A DNA stretch of 64,000 nt from CAIYZT01 sp031385445 (GTDB lineage Bacteria > Pseudomonadota > Alphaproteobacteria > Rhodobacterales > Rhodobacteraceae), in contig JANNBM010000007.1 of NCBI GenBank assembly GCA_031385445.1, positions 1 to 64,000 of the forward strand, in the 5' to 3' direction. Positions 33,284 through 42,595 of the stretch are shown one piece after another. The notes below the pieces were generated by a model. That model made no database searches and was not told where the DNA came from. It saw only the letters and a list, made by a program, of their open reading frames with translations. The position numbers were made by a program, and so were the translations under genes. How positions within the stretch are numbered: position 1 is the first letter of the stretch; each line of letters starts with the position of its first letter.

Positions 33284-34387
33284 TTACAGCCTTTCAGTGG
33301 CCACTTTCAACCCTGGCCACCGTCCCCCCTCAAGCGCCACAATCGCCTCAATTTCCACCCGCATTTCGGGATAGGAAAGAGCGCCGAAACCCACCAGCGC
33401 GCAGGGCACGGCGCCCGTTCCCAAGGCGCGCAAGCGGGCGGCGGCGGCGGCGGCACCCGCCAGACCGCCGGGCGGGGTTTCGTAATAGCAGCCAAGGTGC
33501 AAGGTCCGCGCAGGCTGTCCAAGGCCCCACGCCACCTTGTCGATATTGGCCAGACTGCGCCGGATCTGGGCGTCCAGATCATCCGGGTCGATCACCTGCG
33601 CATCGGCGTCAAGGCTGACCTGACCGCCGACAAAGCCAAGCCCGTCGCAGGCCAGCCCATGTTTATAGGGCAGATGGATCGGCCAATCCCACAGGCCATC
33701 GGGCCATGAATGGGTTTTGGGCAAAGGGCCGTCCGCGCCGCGCATCGCCATCAGCTCGATCTGGATCAGGCGGCCCAGCGGCAGGGGAACGGGCAGGCAA
33801 AGCGCGGTCGCAATGGGGCCGGGTTCGGTGTAAAAGGCGGCGGTGGCGCGGGCCGAAGGCTCCCATTCCGCCTTGGTTCCGGGGGCGTGATACCAACGGT
33901 TCATCCGCACCACATCGCCAAAATCGGCGCCAAGCGCGGCAAGGGTGCGGCCAAGCTCCTGCATCAAGGCGGTGCTTTCGGCGGGCAGGCCCAGATTGGC
34001 AGGGGCCGTTTGCCCGCCCAGAAACATAAACCGACCCTTTCGCAGACCCAGGACGAAGCGGTCACCCGCGCCGGGGCGCAGGGCGCTCAGCGGGGACATG
34101 ACCGCCGCCGCCTCAATCGACACTGCGCCGTCCGCCGCCCCGGCATGGGCGACGGGCACCATGGTGAGGGCAGGCGCTGCGCCGGGCGGCAAAGCCTCGG
34201 CAAGGGCGGCCCGCAAGGCGGCCTCGTCTTGACCATGGCGATAAAACACCCGAAGCAGACAAAGATCGCTGTTCGCGCCGCCGTGGTGCGCGATTGCGGC
34301 GGCAATCTGCGCCATCTGATCCGGCAGCGCGCCGCTGGCCCCAGCGGTCAGGATCAAGTCTTCGGCACGGGTCGAGCAAAGGGTCAT
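33284..34387 (-). CDS. Multi-domain RidA-like protein
   Basis: A 367-residue protein containing two clear Rid (YjgF) domains and a weaker third one. The middle domain runs from GLRKGRFMFLGGQTA to IQIELMAMRG, the C-terminal domain from GLACDGLGFVGGQVS to RVEIEAIVAL, and the N-terminal ~115 residues look like a degenerate Rid domain. Rid proteins hydrolyse reactive imine/enamine intermediates. Single-domain Rid proteins are about 130 residues, so this is a fusion. ATG 34385-34387 is chosen as start, with a GTG at 34433-34435 possible. No Arg catalytic assignment is attempted. Confidence 0.65.
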   Translation of the reverse strand: MTLCSTRAEDLILTAGASGALPDQMAQIAAAIAHHGGANSDLCLLRVFYRHGQDEAALRAALAEALPPGAAPALTMVPVAHAGAADGAVSIEAAAVMSPLSALRPGAGDRFVLGLRKGRFMFLGGQTAPANLGLPAESTALMQELGRTLAALGADFGDVVRMNRWYHAPGTKAEWEPSARATAAFYTEPGPIATALCLPVPLPLGRLIQIELMAMRGADGPLPKTHSWPDGLWDWPIHLPYKHGLACDGLGFVGGQVSLDADAQVIDPDDLDAQIRRSLANIDKVAWGLGQPARTLHLGCYYETPPGGLAGAAAAAARLRALGTGAVPCALVGFGALSYPEMRVEIEAIVALEGGRWPGLKVATERL

Positions 34388-34519
34388 CGCGGGCGTTCCA
34401 AACGGGGCATTTGACCAGCCTAGGACCAAACCCACAGCTTTTCCAGCGCGGCAGGACTTGCCCCGCCCTGCCCTGCCCCGCTACACTGCGCCAACTCCAA
34501 ACGTTCAGGACCCTGCCCC

Positions 34520-34705
34520 ATGACCACTGCCGCCCCGGAAACCGAAATCGTCACCCGTTGGAAAATCGCCTGCGATGGCGGCGAGGGGGCCTTGGGCCAT
34601 CCGCGCGTCTGGCTTTCAATCCCGCAGGACACCGGGTTTGCCGAATGCGGCTATTGCGACAAACGCTTCGAGATTGACCGCGCGCATGCGCATGACGATC
34701 ACTAG
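34520..34705 (+). CDS. Zinc-finger domain protein (zf-CHCC)
   Basis: A 61-residue protein with the zf-CHCC pattern of mitochondrial NDUFS6-like proteins: IACDGGEGALGHPRVW then CGYCDKRF. The visible ligands are C, H and the C-x2-C pair. Relatives are associated with complex I or iron-sulfur related functions; the role here is unknown. It is followed directly by the DUF2459 gene. Confidence 0.85.
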   Translation: MTTAAPETEIVTRWKIACDGGEGALGHPRVWLSIPQDTGFAECGYCDKRFEIDRAHAHDDH

Positions 34706-35395
34706 GTGCGCTGGCCGCGCCTGATCCTGCGCGCGCTGACAATTGCCCTTGCCCTGCCGTTTTTCTATCTGGTGTTCGGGCTGATGGGTGGCCTGATCCC
34801 CGGCCCCGTGGCGCAGATCGACGCGGCACAGGGGCAGGTGCGGATCGGGCTTGCGCGCGGGCCGATCCATTACGATTTCCTTTTGCCCATTGACGCCGAT
34901 CTGCGTGGCCGCTTTGCCTTTGTTCAGGCGGCAGGCGTGCCGTTGAATGATCCGCGCGCGCGCTGGCTGATGATTGGCTGGGGCGCGGCAGAGTTTTACA
35001 CGGCGACCGGCGCATACGGTGATATCGCGTTTGGCCCGGTCGCCCATGCGATCACCGGCGATTCTGCGGTGCTGCGGGTGGATGCGGTGGGGCCGGTGGA
35101 CGGGGTGCCAGGCGTGCGGTTCATCATCGTGACGCCGGCGCAATATGCGGCGCTCGTGAGCGGGATCGAGGCGAGTTTCCGGCACGGGGCGGACGGAATG
35201 CCAATGGCATCAGGGGCGCCCGGATTTGGCCTGACCGATGCGTTTTTTCAGGCCGAGGGGCAGTTCAACATCTTTTACACCTGCAATGCCTGGATCGGAA
35301 CGCAGTTGCGCCGCGCCGGGGTGCCGATGGGCATCTGGACGCCAACCCCGCAGGCGGTGGATCTGTCGCTGTGGCGGATTGGCGCGGGCGGCTAG
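34706..35395 (+). CDS. TIGR02117/DUF2459 family protein
   Basis: A 229-residue protein with an N-terminal membrane anchor (LRALTIALALPFFYLVFGLMGG) and a periplasmic-facing soluble domain with WLMIGWGAAEFY and FNIFYTCNAWIGTQLR, typical of the DUF2459 (urease-region) family. The GTG start follows the zf-CHCC stop directly, with no intervening base. Its function is unknown. Confidence 0.8.
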   Translation: MRWPRLILRALTIALALPFFYLVFGLMGGLIPGPVAQIDAAQGQVRIGLARGPIHYDFLLPIDADLRGRFAFVQAAGVPLNDPRARWLMIGWGAAEFYTATGAYGDIAFGPVAHAITGDSAVLRVDAVGPVDGVPGVRFIIVTPAQYAALVSGIEASFRHGADGMPMASGAPGFGLTDAFFQAEGQFNIFYTCNAWIGTQLRRAGVPMGIWTPTPQAVDLSLWRIGAGG

Positions 35396-35455
35396 GGTGG
35401 AAAGCGGGCGGCAATCGTGCGATGGTCGAGGACAAAGAACCGAGGAGACGCGCGC

Positions 35456-38287
35456 ATGGCTTTTGGCAAAGGCAACCACCTGCATCTGATCGACGGATCG
35501 GCGTTTATCTTTCGCGCCTATCACGCGCTGCCGCCGCTGACGCGCAAGTCGGACGGGATGCCGATGGGCGCGGTGGCGGGGTTTTGCAACCTGATCTGGA
35601 GCGAGATCACGGTCGGGGCGGCGGGCAAGGCCAAGCCGACCCATATCGCGGTAATCTTCGATGCCGGCGCGCATACATTCCGCAACGATATGTACGCCCA
35701 ATACAAGGCCAACCGCCCGGAATTGCCCGAGGATCTGCGGCCCCAATTCCCGCTGACCCGCGATGCCACCCGCGCATTCAACATCTCTTGCATCGAGATG
35801 AAGGGCTATGAGGCGGACGACATCATGGCGACGCTGGCGGTGCAGGCGGCGGCGGCGGGGGGCAGTTGCACGATCATTTCGTCCGACAAAGACCTGATGC
35901 AGCTGATCGGGCCCGGGATCGACATGTACGATCCGATGAAGCAAAAGCCGTTGGGCGAGGCCGAGGTGATGGAAAAGTTCGGCGTGGCGCCTGACAGGGT
36001 GATTGACGTGCAATCGCTGGCGGGGGATTCGGTGGACAATGTGCCGGGGGCGCCGGGGATCGGGCTGAAAACGGCGGCTTTGCTGATCAACGAATACGGC
36101 GATCTGGATACGCTTTTGGCGCGGGCGGGCGAGATCAAGCAGCCCAAACGGCGCGAGGCGCTGGTGGATCATGCCGACAAGATCCGGCTGAGCCGCGATC
36201 TGGTGACGCTGAAAAAGGATACGCCCATCACCTGCACGCTGGAGGAATTCGAGGTGCGCGCGCCGGATGCAGGCGCGCTGATGGCGTTTTTGGGGCTGAT
36301 GGAGTTTCGCACCCTGGCGGGGCGGGTGGCCACCAAGCTGAAGGTGGCCGCGCCCGAGATTGAGGCGGGCAAGGGGTTTGAGGTGGCAGGGGCGCATGAC
36401 GAGGCGGCGGCTGCGGTGCAGGTGCCGTTTGATCATGGCTTGTACGAATGCGTCCGGGACCGCGCGGCGCTGGAGCGGTGGATTGCCCGTATTTACGAGG
36501 TGGGCCATGTGGCGGTGGACACCGAAACCACCAGCCTTGACGAGATGCAGGCAGAGTTGGTGGGGATATCCTTGAGCGTCGATGCCGGGCGGGCGGCCTA
36601 TATCCCGTTGGGGCATAAAAAGGGGGCGGGCGATCTTTTTGGCGGCAACGAGCTGGCCGAAGGGCAGATGGGAATGCAGGTCTGTCTGGACCTGCTGAAA
36701 CCGGTGCTGCAGGACGACAGCATTCTGAAAATCGGCCAGAACATGAAATACGACTGGAAGATTTTCGCGCAGCGCGGCGTGCGGATCGCACCCTTTGATG
36801 ACACGATGCTGATGTCCTATGCCATGCATGGCGGCATCCACACCCACGGCATGGACGCGCTTTCACAAAAATATCTGGGCCACACGCCGATCCCGATCAA
36901 AACCCTGCTGGGCAGCGGCAAGGCGCAGATCACCTTTGACAAGGTGGGCATCGACGAGGCGGTGAAATACGCCGCCGAGGATGCCGATGTGACCCTGCGG
37001 CTGTGGGCGGCGTTCAAACCGCAGCTGCACCGCGCCCGCGTGACCACGGTGTACGAGACGCTGGAGCGCCCGCTGGTGCCAGTGCTCGCCGCGATGGAAA
37101 TGCACGGCATTCAGGTGGACCGCGATACCTTAAGCCGGATGTCGAACGCCTTTGCCCAAAAGATGGCGGGCTTGGAGGCGGAAATTCACGAGGTGGCGGA
37201 GCAGCCGTTCAATGTGGGCAGCCCCAAGCAGGTGGGCGAGATCCTGTTCGACAAGATGGGCGTGCCGGGCGGTGACAAGGGCAAGACCGGGGCCTATGCC
37301 ACCGGCGCCGATGTGCTGGAAGATGTCACGACGCTGACCGAAACCTATCCGCAAGGGGCGCGGCTGGCGTCCTTGCTGCTGGATTGGCGGCAGCTTTCAA
37401 AACTGAAATCGACCTATACCGACGCGCTGCAAGACCATATCAACCCGGACACCAAACGGGTTCATACCAGCTATTCGATCTCGGGCGCGGTCACGGGGCG
37501 GCTGGCCTCTACCGATCCGAATTTGCAGAACATTCCGGTGCGCTCCGAGGAGGGGCGGCGGATACGGGAGGCGTTCGTTGCCCCTGCGGGACGGGTTCTG
37601 GTGTCGCTGGATTACAGCCAGATCGAGCTGCGCATTCTGGCGCATATCGCGGATATCGAAAGCCTGCAGCAGGCATTCAAGGACGGGTTGGACATTCACG
37701 CGATGACGGCGTCCGAGATGTTCAATGTGCCGCTGGACCAGATGACGAGCGATGTGCGGCGCAAGGCAAAGGCGATCAATTTTGGCGTCATTTACGGCAT
37801 TTCGGGCTTTGGTCTGGCGCGGAACCTGCGGATTGCGCGGTCAGAGGCGCAAGGATTCATCGACCGCTATTTCGAGCGGTTTCCGGGGATCAAGGAATAC
37901 ATGTCCGATACTGTCAAATTTGCGCAGGAAAACGGCTTTGTCCAAACCCTTTTTGGCCGGAAAATTCATACGACGGACATCAACACCAAAGGGCCGGGCC
38001 AAAGCTTTGCCAAGCGCGCGGCGATCAACGCGCCAATTCAGGGCACGGCGGCGGATGTGATCCGGCGCGCGATGATCCGGATGCCGGGGGCGATTGCGGA
38101 TCTTGACGCAAAGATGCTGCTGCAGGTGCATGACGAGTTGTTGTTCGAGGTGGCCGAGGCGGATGTGGCGGCTTTGATCACGGTGGCCAAGGACGTGATG
38201 GAAGGGGCAAGCGCGCCTGCGGTGGATTTCAAGGTGCCGCTGGTGGTGGAGGCGGGACAGGGGGCAAGCTGGGCGGCGGCGCATTAG
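35456..38287 (+). CDS. polA: DNA polymerase I
   Basis: A 943-residue polymerase with all three activities. The 5'-3' exonuclease is at residues 1-300 (LIDGSAFIFRAYHAL, ADDIMATLA), the 3'-5' exonuclease at about 350-540 with intact ExoI (VDTETTSLD), ExoII (GQNMKYDW) and ExoIII (YAAEDADVT) motifs, and the polymerase at about 560-943 (DYSQIELRILAHI, RRKAKAINFGVIYGISG, QVHDELLFEV). It works in Okazaki-fragment maturation and repair. The ATG at 35456 has a GAGGAG ribosome-binding site. Confidence 0.97.
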   Translation: MAFGKGNHLHLIDGSAFIFRAYHALPPLTRKSDGMPMGAVAGFCNLIWSEITVGAAGKAKPTHIAVIFDAGAHTFRNDMYAQYKANRPELPEDLRPQFPLTRDATRAFNISCIEMKGYEADDIMATLAVQAAAAGGSCTIISSDKDLMQLIGPGIDMYDPMKQKPLGEAEVMEKFGVAPDRVIDVQSLAGDSVDNVPGAPGIGLKTAALLINEYGDLDTLLARAGEIKQPKRREALVDHADKIRLSRDLVTLKKDTPITCTLEEFEVRAPDAGALMAFLGLMEFRTLAGRVATKLKVAAPEIEAGKGFEVAGAHDEAAAAVQVPFDHGLYECVRDRAALERWIARIYEVGHVAVDTETTSLDEMQAELVGISLSVDAGRAAYIPLGHKKGAGDLFGGNELAEGQMGMQVCLDLLKPVLQDDSILKIGQNMKYDWKIFAQRGVRIAPFDDTMLMSYAMHGGIHTHGMDALSQKYLGHTPIPIKTLLGSGKAQITFDKVGIDEAVKYAAEDADVTLRLWAAFKPQLHRARVTTVYETLERPLVPVLAAMEMHGIQVDRDTLSRMSNAFAQKMAGLEAEIHEVAEQPFNVGSPKQVGEILFDKMGVPGGDKGKTGAYATGADVLEDVTTLTETYPQGARLASLLLDWRQLSKLKSTYTDALQDHINPDTKRVHTSYSISGAVTGRLASTDPNLQNIPVRSEEGRRIREAFVAPAGRVLVSLDYSQIELRILAHIADIESLQQAFKDGLDIHAMTASEMFNVPLDQMTSDVRRKAKAINFGVIYGISGFGLARNLRIARSEAQGFIDRYFERFPGIKEYMSDTVKFAQENGFVQTLFGRKIHTTDINTKGPGQSFAKRAAINAPIQGTAADVIRRAMIRMPGAIADLDAKMLLQVHDELLFEVAEADVAALITVAKDVMEGASAPAVDFKVPLVVEAGQGASWAAAH

Positions 38288-38320
38288 AATGGTTCATGTT
38301 TTGACTGAAACGAAGGGGAT

Positions 38321-38350
38321 CTGAATTCGGCCGCGCTGGTTTGAATTCAG
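38321..38350. repeat. 8-base inverted repeat downstream of polA
   Basis: CTGAATTC and GAATTCAG are perfect 8-base arms separated by 14 bases, 33 bases after the polA stop. It could act as a weak terminator stem or be incidental; no T-run follows. Confidence 0.35.
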
Positions 38351-38436
38351 AGTCTGCAATGACATGCTCCGCTTTTTCGGCTTGCACCCGAGGGTTTTTC
38401 ACCCCCCGACCCCCGAAGATTATGAAGGGACAGATC

Positions 38437-38805
38437 ATGGCATTAGAGTGTATCAAGGATTGGCCGGAGTTGCGGCAGTTTGCGTTGGACCTTGGATTGC
38501 CGGAGGTGACGCTGGCCACGCCTTGGGGCCATGAGGCGCTGAAGGCGCATGGCAAGCTGTGGTGTTACTGGTCGTTTTACGAAGATGCCGCCGTGTTCAA
38601 GGCGGGGCGCGAGGAGCGCGAGATGCTGATGGCGGCGGATCCGGAGACGTTTTTCCTGCATCCGCATTATCAGGCCCATGCGCTGGTTTTGGTGCGGGCG
38701 GGGCGAATTGACCGCGGCTGGGCACGGGCGCGGCTGGTGGCGCAGTGGCGCGCGGCGGCGCCGAAGCGGTTTTTGAAGGACTGGGATGGGAATAATGGAC
38801 CGTGA
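38437..38805 (+). CDS. MmcQ/YjbR family protein
   Basis: A 122-residue YjbR-type protein (WPELRQFALDLGLPEVTLATP, then HPHYQAHALVLVRAGRID). These proteins have a winged-helix-like fold and are suspected DNA-binding proteins. The ATG is at 38437, giving 20 bases of overlap between its end and the next gene (YdeI-like). Confidence 0.8.
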   Translation: MALECIKDWPELRQFALDLGLPEVTLATPWGHEALKAHGKLWCYWSFYEDAAVFKAGREEREMLMAADPETFFLHPHYQAHALVLVRAGRIDRGWARARLVAQWRAAAPKRFLKDWDGNNGP

Positions 38806-39364
38806 GGCGGTTGAGTTTGCCTCGGCGCAGGCGTGGAATGACTGGCTGGCGGCGCATCAGGACGCCAGTGAAGTTTGGGTGATGTATTGGAAGAAAGGCT
38901 CGGGCACGGCGTCGATCGACTGGCAAGAGGCGGTGGTGGAGGCGCTGTGCTGGGGCTGGATCGACGGGGTGCGCAAAGGGGTGGACGGCGCGCGGTTCAA
39001 GCAGCGTTTCACGCCGCGCCGCGCGGGATCAACCTGGTCGCAGATCAACAAGGCGCATGTGGAGCGGCTGACCGCTGAGGGGCGGATGCGCGCGCCGGGG
39101 CTTGCGGCGGTTGCGGCGGCCAAGGCGAATGGTCGGTGGGACGCAAGTTATAGCGGCGGGATGGCGAAGGCAGAGTTACCGGCGGAATTGGCCGAGGCGC
39201 TGGCCGCGGGGCCAGAGGCGGCGCGGACGGCATGGGCCGGACTGGACGCGCGCAACCGCTTTGCGATTTATCACCGGGTTACGCTGGCAAAGCGCGCGCA
39301 GACACGGGTGCGCAAGGCCGGGGAATATGTGGCGATGCTGGCGCGCGGCGAGAGGATTTATTGA
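38786..39364 (+). CDS. YdeI/OmpD-associated family protein
   Basis: A 192-residue soluble protein with the YdeI pattern: WVMYWKKGSGTASIDWQEAV, then ALCWGWIDGVRKGVDGAR and FTPRRAGSTWSQINKAHV. Members have been linked to antimicrobial peptide resistance in Bacillus and Salmonella, but no specific role is evident. It starts at ATG 38786, with a GAAGGA ribosome-binding site inside the end of the YjbR gene. Confidence 0.78.
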   Translation: MGIMDREAVEFASAQAWNDWLAAHQDASEVWVMYWKKGSGTASIDWQEAVVEALCWGWIDGVRKGVDGARFKQRFTPRRAGSTWSQINKAHVERLTAEGRMRAPGLAAVAAAKANGRWDASYSGGMAKAELPAELAEALAAGPEAARTAWAGLDARNRFAIYHRVTLAKRAQTRVRKAGEYVAMLARGERIY

Positions 39365-39368
39365 AGGG

Positions 39369-39831
39369 TCAGGCGCGGTCGATGCGCACCTGAAAGCAGG
39401 TGTTCCGGGCCGAGCGGACATGGACATCGGCCAAGCGCGGATCGGCCAGAAGGGTTTGCGCGCGGGCGGGGATGTCGGCGGTCGGGGTAACGCCGCCGGT
39501 GCCATAGACGGGTGCGGTCGTCCGGGCCGTAGCCGCAGGTGATGTAATCGGCGCTGTCCAGCATCGCCGGCAGGGTTTGGCCGCCTCCGGGCGCGCAGGG
39601 ACGGGCGCACAGGAAGATCGGGCCAAGCTCGGCATAGGGCTGCGGCGCGGGGAATGGGCGATGGGCGAGGACCAGCATCGCGCCGTCCTTGGGGATCAAT
39701 TTCAGGCAATGGCGGCAGGGGTTGCCGTCGCCGTCAGAGATGTGACGCTCGGGCTTCTGGCGGTTGGCATCAGGGGCGCCGCTTTGGCAGGCGCGGGCGG
39801 TTTGGGTGGGGATCGGGGTGAAACGGATCAT
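39369..39831 (-). pseudogene. DUF1203 family gene disrupted by a one-base frameshift
   Basis: Reading leftwards from ATG 39831, the product starts MIRFTPIPTQTAR and reaches PPAEL-type family sequence (PYAELGPIFLCA) and DYITCGYGPDDR. At a GGG run (39510-39512, CCC on the coding strand) the frame changes: continuing in the next frame gives VYGTGGVTPTAD then VHVRSARNTCFQVRIDR and a stop at 39369, which is the normal DUF1203 C-terminus. So the gene is intact apart from one extra base in the CCC run. It is either a true pseudogene or a sequencing error. Unshifted, the frame would run to 39358 and overlap the YdeI gene. Confidence 0.75.
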
Positions 39832-39899
39832 CTTTTGCTCCTGTGCCTGGCGTTTTGATCGCAGGAATGGCGTGCAGGTGCGACCCGGACCCTGCGGGT

Positions 39900-40514
39900 T
39901 CACGGCAGATACTGCAGGACCTGGCCGACATGGGGCAAAGCGGAAGCAGGTTCGCCCACGTCACGGACGGGATATTCAGCGCGCTTGCAAAAGCGGTGGT
40001 GCGGCAAATCGGCGCGGCCGATATCGCCGACAAGAGCCGGGATTGCGGCGGCGCGAGCGAGGAAGGCGAGGACGCGGGCGGCGAGTTCGGGCGCGTAGAA
40101 CAGATCACCGATCAGGATCAGGTCGACATCAGGGGCCGAGGCGGACAGAAGATCGCCCGCGAGGTGAAGGTGGACACCGTTCAGCGCTGCATTCAAAAGG
40201 ATGACGGCGCGGGCGGCGGGGTCCACCTCGGAGGCGGTGACGTGGCGCGCGCCCAGATGCGCGGCGGCGATGCCAACGAGGCCCGAGCCTGCGCCAAGAT
40301 CGAGCACGCGTTTGCCCAGCACAATCGCAGGGTTGGCGGCCAGATGCGCAATCAGCGCGGCGCCGCCGGGCCACAGATAGGCCCAATAGGGCGGGCCGTC
40401 AGACAAGGACGAAAGGCGGCTGTGCGGGGCGGCGGCATGGTGGCGCAGCGGCAGCGGGCCGGGCAAGCTGGCCACGGGCAGCGATTTGGCGATGCGAAGT
40501 GCAAGGCCAGCCAT
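39900..40514 (-). CDS. Class I SAM-dependent methyltransferase
   Basis: A 204-residue methyltransferase: the SAM-binding motif I is VLDLGAGSGLVGIAAA, followed by ASEVDPAA, and the N-terminal PYWAYLWPGG matches the electron-transfer-flavoprotein lysine methyltransferase / protein lysine methyltransferase group. It probably methylates a protein; the target is not known. It is convergent with nothing nearby and lies between the DUF1203 remnant and the HIT gene, all leftwards. Confidence 0.78.
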   Translation of the reverse strand: MAGLALRIAKSLPVASLPGPLPLRHHAAAPHSRLSSLSDGPPYWAYLWPGGAALIAHLAANPAIVLGKRVLDLGAGSGLVGIAAAHLGARHVTASEVDPAARAVILLNAALNGVHLHLAGDLLSASAPDVDLILIGDLFYAPELAARVLAFLARAAAIPALVGDIGRADLPHHRFCKRAEYPVRDVGEPASALPHVGQVLQYLP

Positions 40515-40520
40515 CCGCCG

Positions 40521-40877
40521 TTACCGTTGAACCAGCGGCCCCATCACGCGGCCTGCGAGGATGTGCAGGTGGTAATGGGGCACCTCTTGCATGCCATGCG
40601 CACCAGCATTGGTGATGGCGCGATAACCCTCTGGCATATCCACACAAATCTGCGCGACGGCGCGGTGAAAATCGGTGATTTCCTCGGCGCTCGCTAAGGC
40701 AGAAAAATGCGCGAGATCGACATAGGGGCCTTTGGGGATCAGCAGAATATGGACGGGGGCCTGCGGCGTGATGTCGTGAAACGCCAGCGTATGCGGGGTT
40801 TCCAGCGCGGTCTTGTTCGGGATTTCGCCGCGCAGGATGCGGGCAAAAATGTTCTGCGGGTCATAGACAGGGGGCAT
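40521..40877 (-). CDS. HIT family protein
   Basis: A 118-residue histidine-triad protein. The motif HYHLHILAG carries the catalytic HxHxH, and an IFARILRGEIPNKT N-terminus is typical of the HINT branch, which hydrolyses purine nucleotide phosphoramidates. The ATG at 40875-40877 is two bases beyond the stop of the GT14 gene, and the pair are read in the same direction. Confidence 0.88.
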   Translation of the reverse strand: MPPVYDPQNIFARILRGEIPNKTALETPHTLAFHDITPQAPVHILLIPKGPYVDLAHFSALASAEEITDFHRAVAQICVDMPEGYRAITNAGAHGMQEVPHYHLHILAGRVMGPLVQR

Positions 40878-40879
40878 GA

Positions 40880-42457
40880 TCAATCCACATAAAGATATTC
40901 GGTGCCCGAAATGGCGCGGGCCTTGTCGAGCGGGATGTTCAGAAACTCGGCCAGCTGCGCCGCGTTTTCATCGACGGGGGCCGATTGGCGTATCCGGTAG
41001 AACTGCCCGAAACCGGCATCGCGGATGCGGTCGGATTCAAAGCTGACGTCGTAGCGGATGGTCGGCAACAGGCGGTCGATGGTTTCCTTTGGCGTGCGGT
41101 CAGACGCAAGGCCGACCCGTTTGGCGTGACCAATCAGATAGTCATCGGTGAAATCACATTCGATTTCCAGCAGCTTGACCTTGGCCTTGTCGTTGAAGAA
41201 GTCTTGCATCAAATCAACATTTGCCGGGTCAATGCAGAACACCATCTGATCGGTTTTCCAATAATCGAACAACATCCGCACCAGCGCGCGGCGGTGACGG
41301 GTGCGCTTTTCAATGGTTGACTGGATGCCGCCCAGATCGGGCAACTCGCAAGTCGCCTCGTTGAACAGGTAATCAAGCGAGGGCAGGTTCGTGGTTTTTC
41401 GCACCCGGTCCACCAACCGCTTGGCGACGTGCCACTTCTTGCAGGTGACCATCATCAAGGTGCGCTGATGGCCGAGCGAGCTTTCCGATTCCCAAAAGCG
41501 CGGGGCAAAACGGCGGCCAATGCGGCCCCGGTCGGTGAGAAAGGCAAAAAGGCTGCGCCCCTCGTTCGAGATGGAGAAGGTGATGTTCTTGGTCACATAA
41601 AGATTGCCCAGACGCTCCTTCAGCAGTTTGGCTTCGGGGCTGATTTTCCGCGCGAACAGGTAATCCTGCGACAACAGAAGATCGTAGTGATCGTTGTAAA
41701 ACGACACCGGCATGCCATAGTCAGAGAACATCAGGAAGGTCAGGGTGCGCGGCGTGATCTCGTCCTCGGGGACAAGATGGCGCACGAGGGTTTGAAAAAA
41801 TGTCTCGTCCGGGATCCAGGTGGTTTTGAAAAAGCGCAGGACCTCGGGGCGGCTATCGACAAATTCCAACACCGATTCAACTGTTCGCCGCCGCAGGCAC
41901 CACCATTGGCTGCCGATCTGCATCTGAATATCCGCCGGAACCTTGCGCTTCAGGCCAAACCGGCGCTGCAGGTTCATCGAGGCGTAGAACAGTTTTTTCT
42001 GGGTCCGCTCGTTGAAAAAATGCCGATAGATCAGACGGTCATCCTTGATCCCGGTCTTGATCCAGTCCGAGGCAAAGAAATCCACGCTTTCAATGTAATC
42101 AGCCTCTTCGTTGTCCAGAAAACTATGGGCGAATTCAGCGGTCTTGATCGGCATGCAGTCGCCCGACAGCATGTAAAAATGCGTCGCACGCGGAAACGCA
42201 GCGACCGCCGCGCGCACGGCCAGAAGCGTGGCGGCCACAAGGCTCCATTCGCCCCAACCACATTTCAAGCGCTTGTGCGCAATGGTGACGGACGGGTTTT
42301 TGCCAAGAGCCGCAACGATGCGGTCATAGTTTTCGCGCGGCGAGCGGGCATCGAAGTGAATCGACAGAAAGTCCCCCGCCGCCGACAGGCGCTCTGCCTG
42401 GGCGATGATCCCATCGGGATCTTTGTGACACAGAAGGATGTAGGCGATTTTTGCCAT
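40880..42457 (-). CDS. GT14 family glycosyltransferase (Branch / beta-1,6-GlcNAc transferase-like)
   Basis: A 525-residue protein. Residues 1-320 form a GT14 (Branch-type) domain: AYILLCHKDPDGI at the start, then FYMLSGDCMPI, QMQIGSQWWCLRRR and a WIPDETFFQTLV motif, as in core-2 N-acetylglucosaminyltransferases. The C-terminal ~200 residues are a separate region of unknown function common in Rhodobacteraceae homologues (a DUF5927/5928-type domain, an attribution from memory). It probably adds a sugar to an extracellular polysaccharide. It is divergent from a sulfotransferase gene. Confidence 0.82.
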   Translation of the reverse strand: MAKIAYILLCHKDPDGIIAQAERLSAAGDFLSIHFDARSPRENYDRIVAALGKNPSVTIAHKRLKCGWGEWSLVAATLLAVRAAVAAFPRATHFYMLSGDCMPIKTAEFAHSFLDNEEADYIESVDFFASDWIKTGIKDDRLIYRHFFNERTQKKLFYASMNLQRRFGLKRKVPADIQMQIGSQWWCLRRRTVESVLEFVDSRPEVLRFFKTTWIPDETFFQTLVRHLVPEDEITPRTLTFLMFSDYGMPVSFYNDHYDLLLSQDYLFARKISPEAKLLKERLGNLYVTKNITFSISNEGRSLFAFLTDRGRIGRRFAPRFWESESSLGHQRTLMMVTCKKWHVAKRLVDRVRKTTNLPSLDYLFNEATCELPDLGGIQSTIEKRTRHRRALVRMLFDYWKTDQMVFCIDPANVDLMQDFFNDKAKVKLLEIECDFTDDYLIGHAKRVGLASDRTPKETIDRLLPTIRYDVSFESDRIRDAGFGQFYRIRQSAPVDENAAQLAEFLNIPLDKARAISGTEYLYVD

Positions 42458-42595
42458 TTTGGAAACAATAAGCCCCTTTAGACCGCGATGATGACATAAA
42501 GTCATTTATGGGCGATTGAAAAGACAGAGTTTCTTTGCTTTTGTGGGCTTAACTGCCCAGACACGGCAACGGGCTAAAAAAATGAGGCGGATGGT

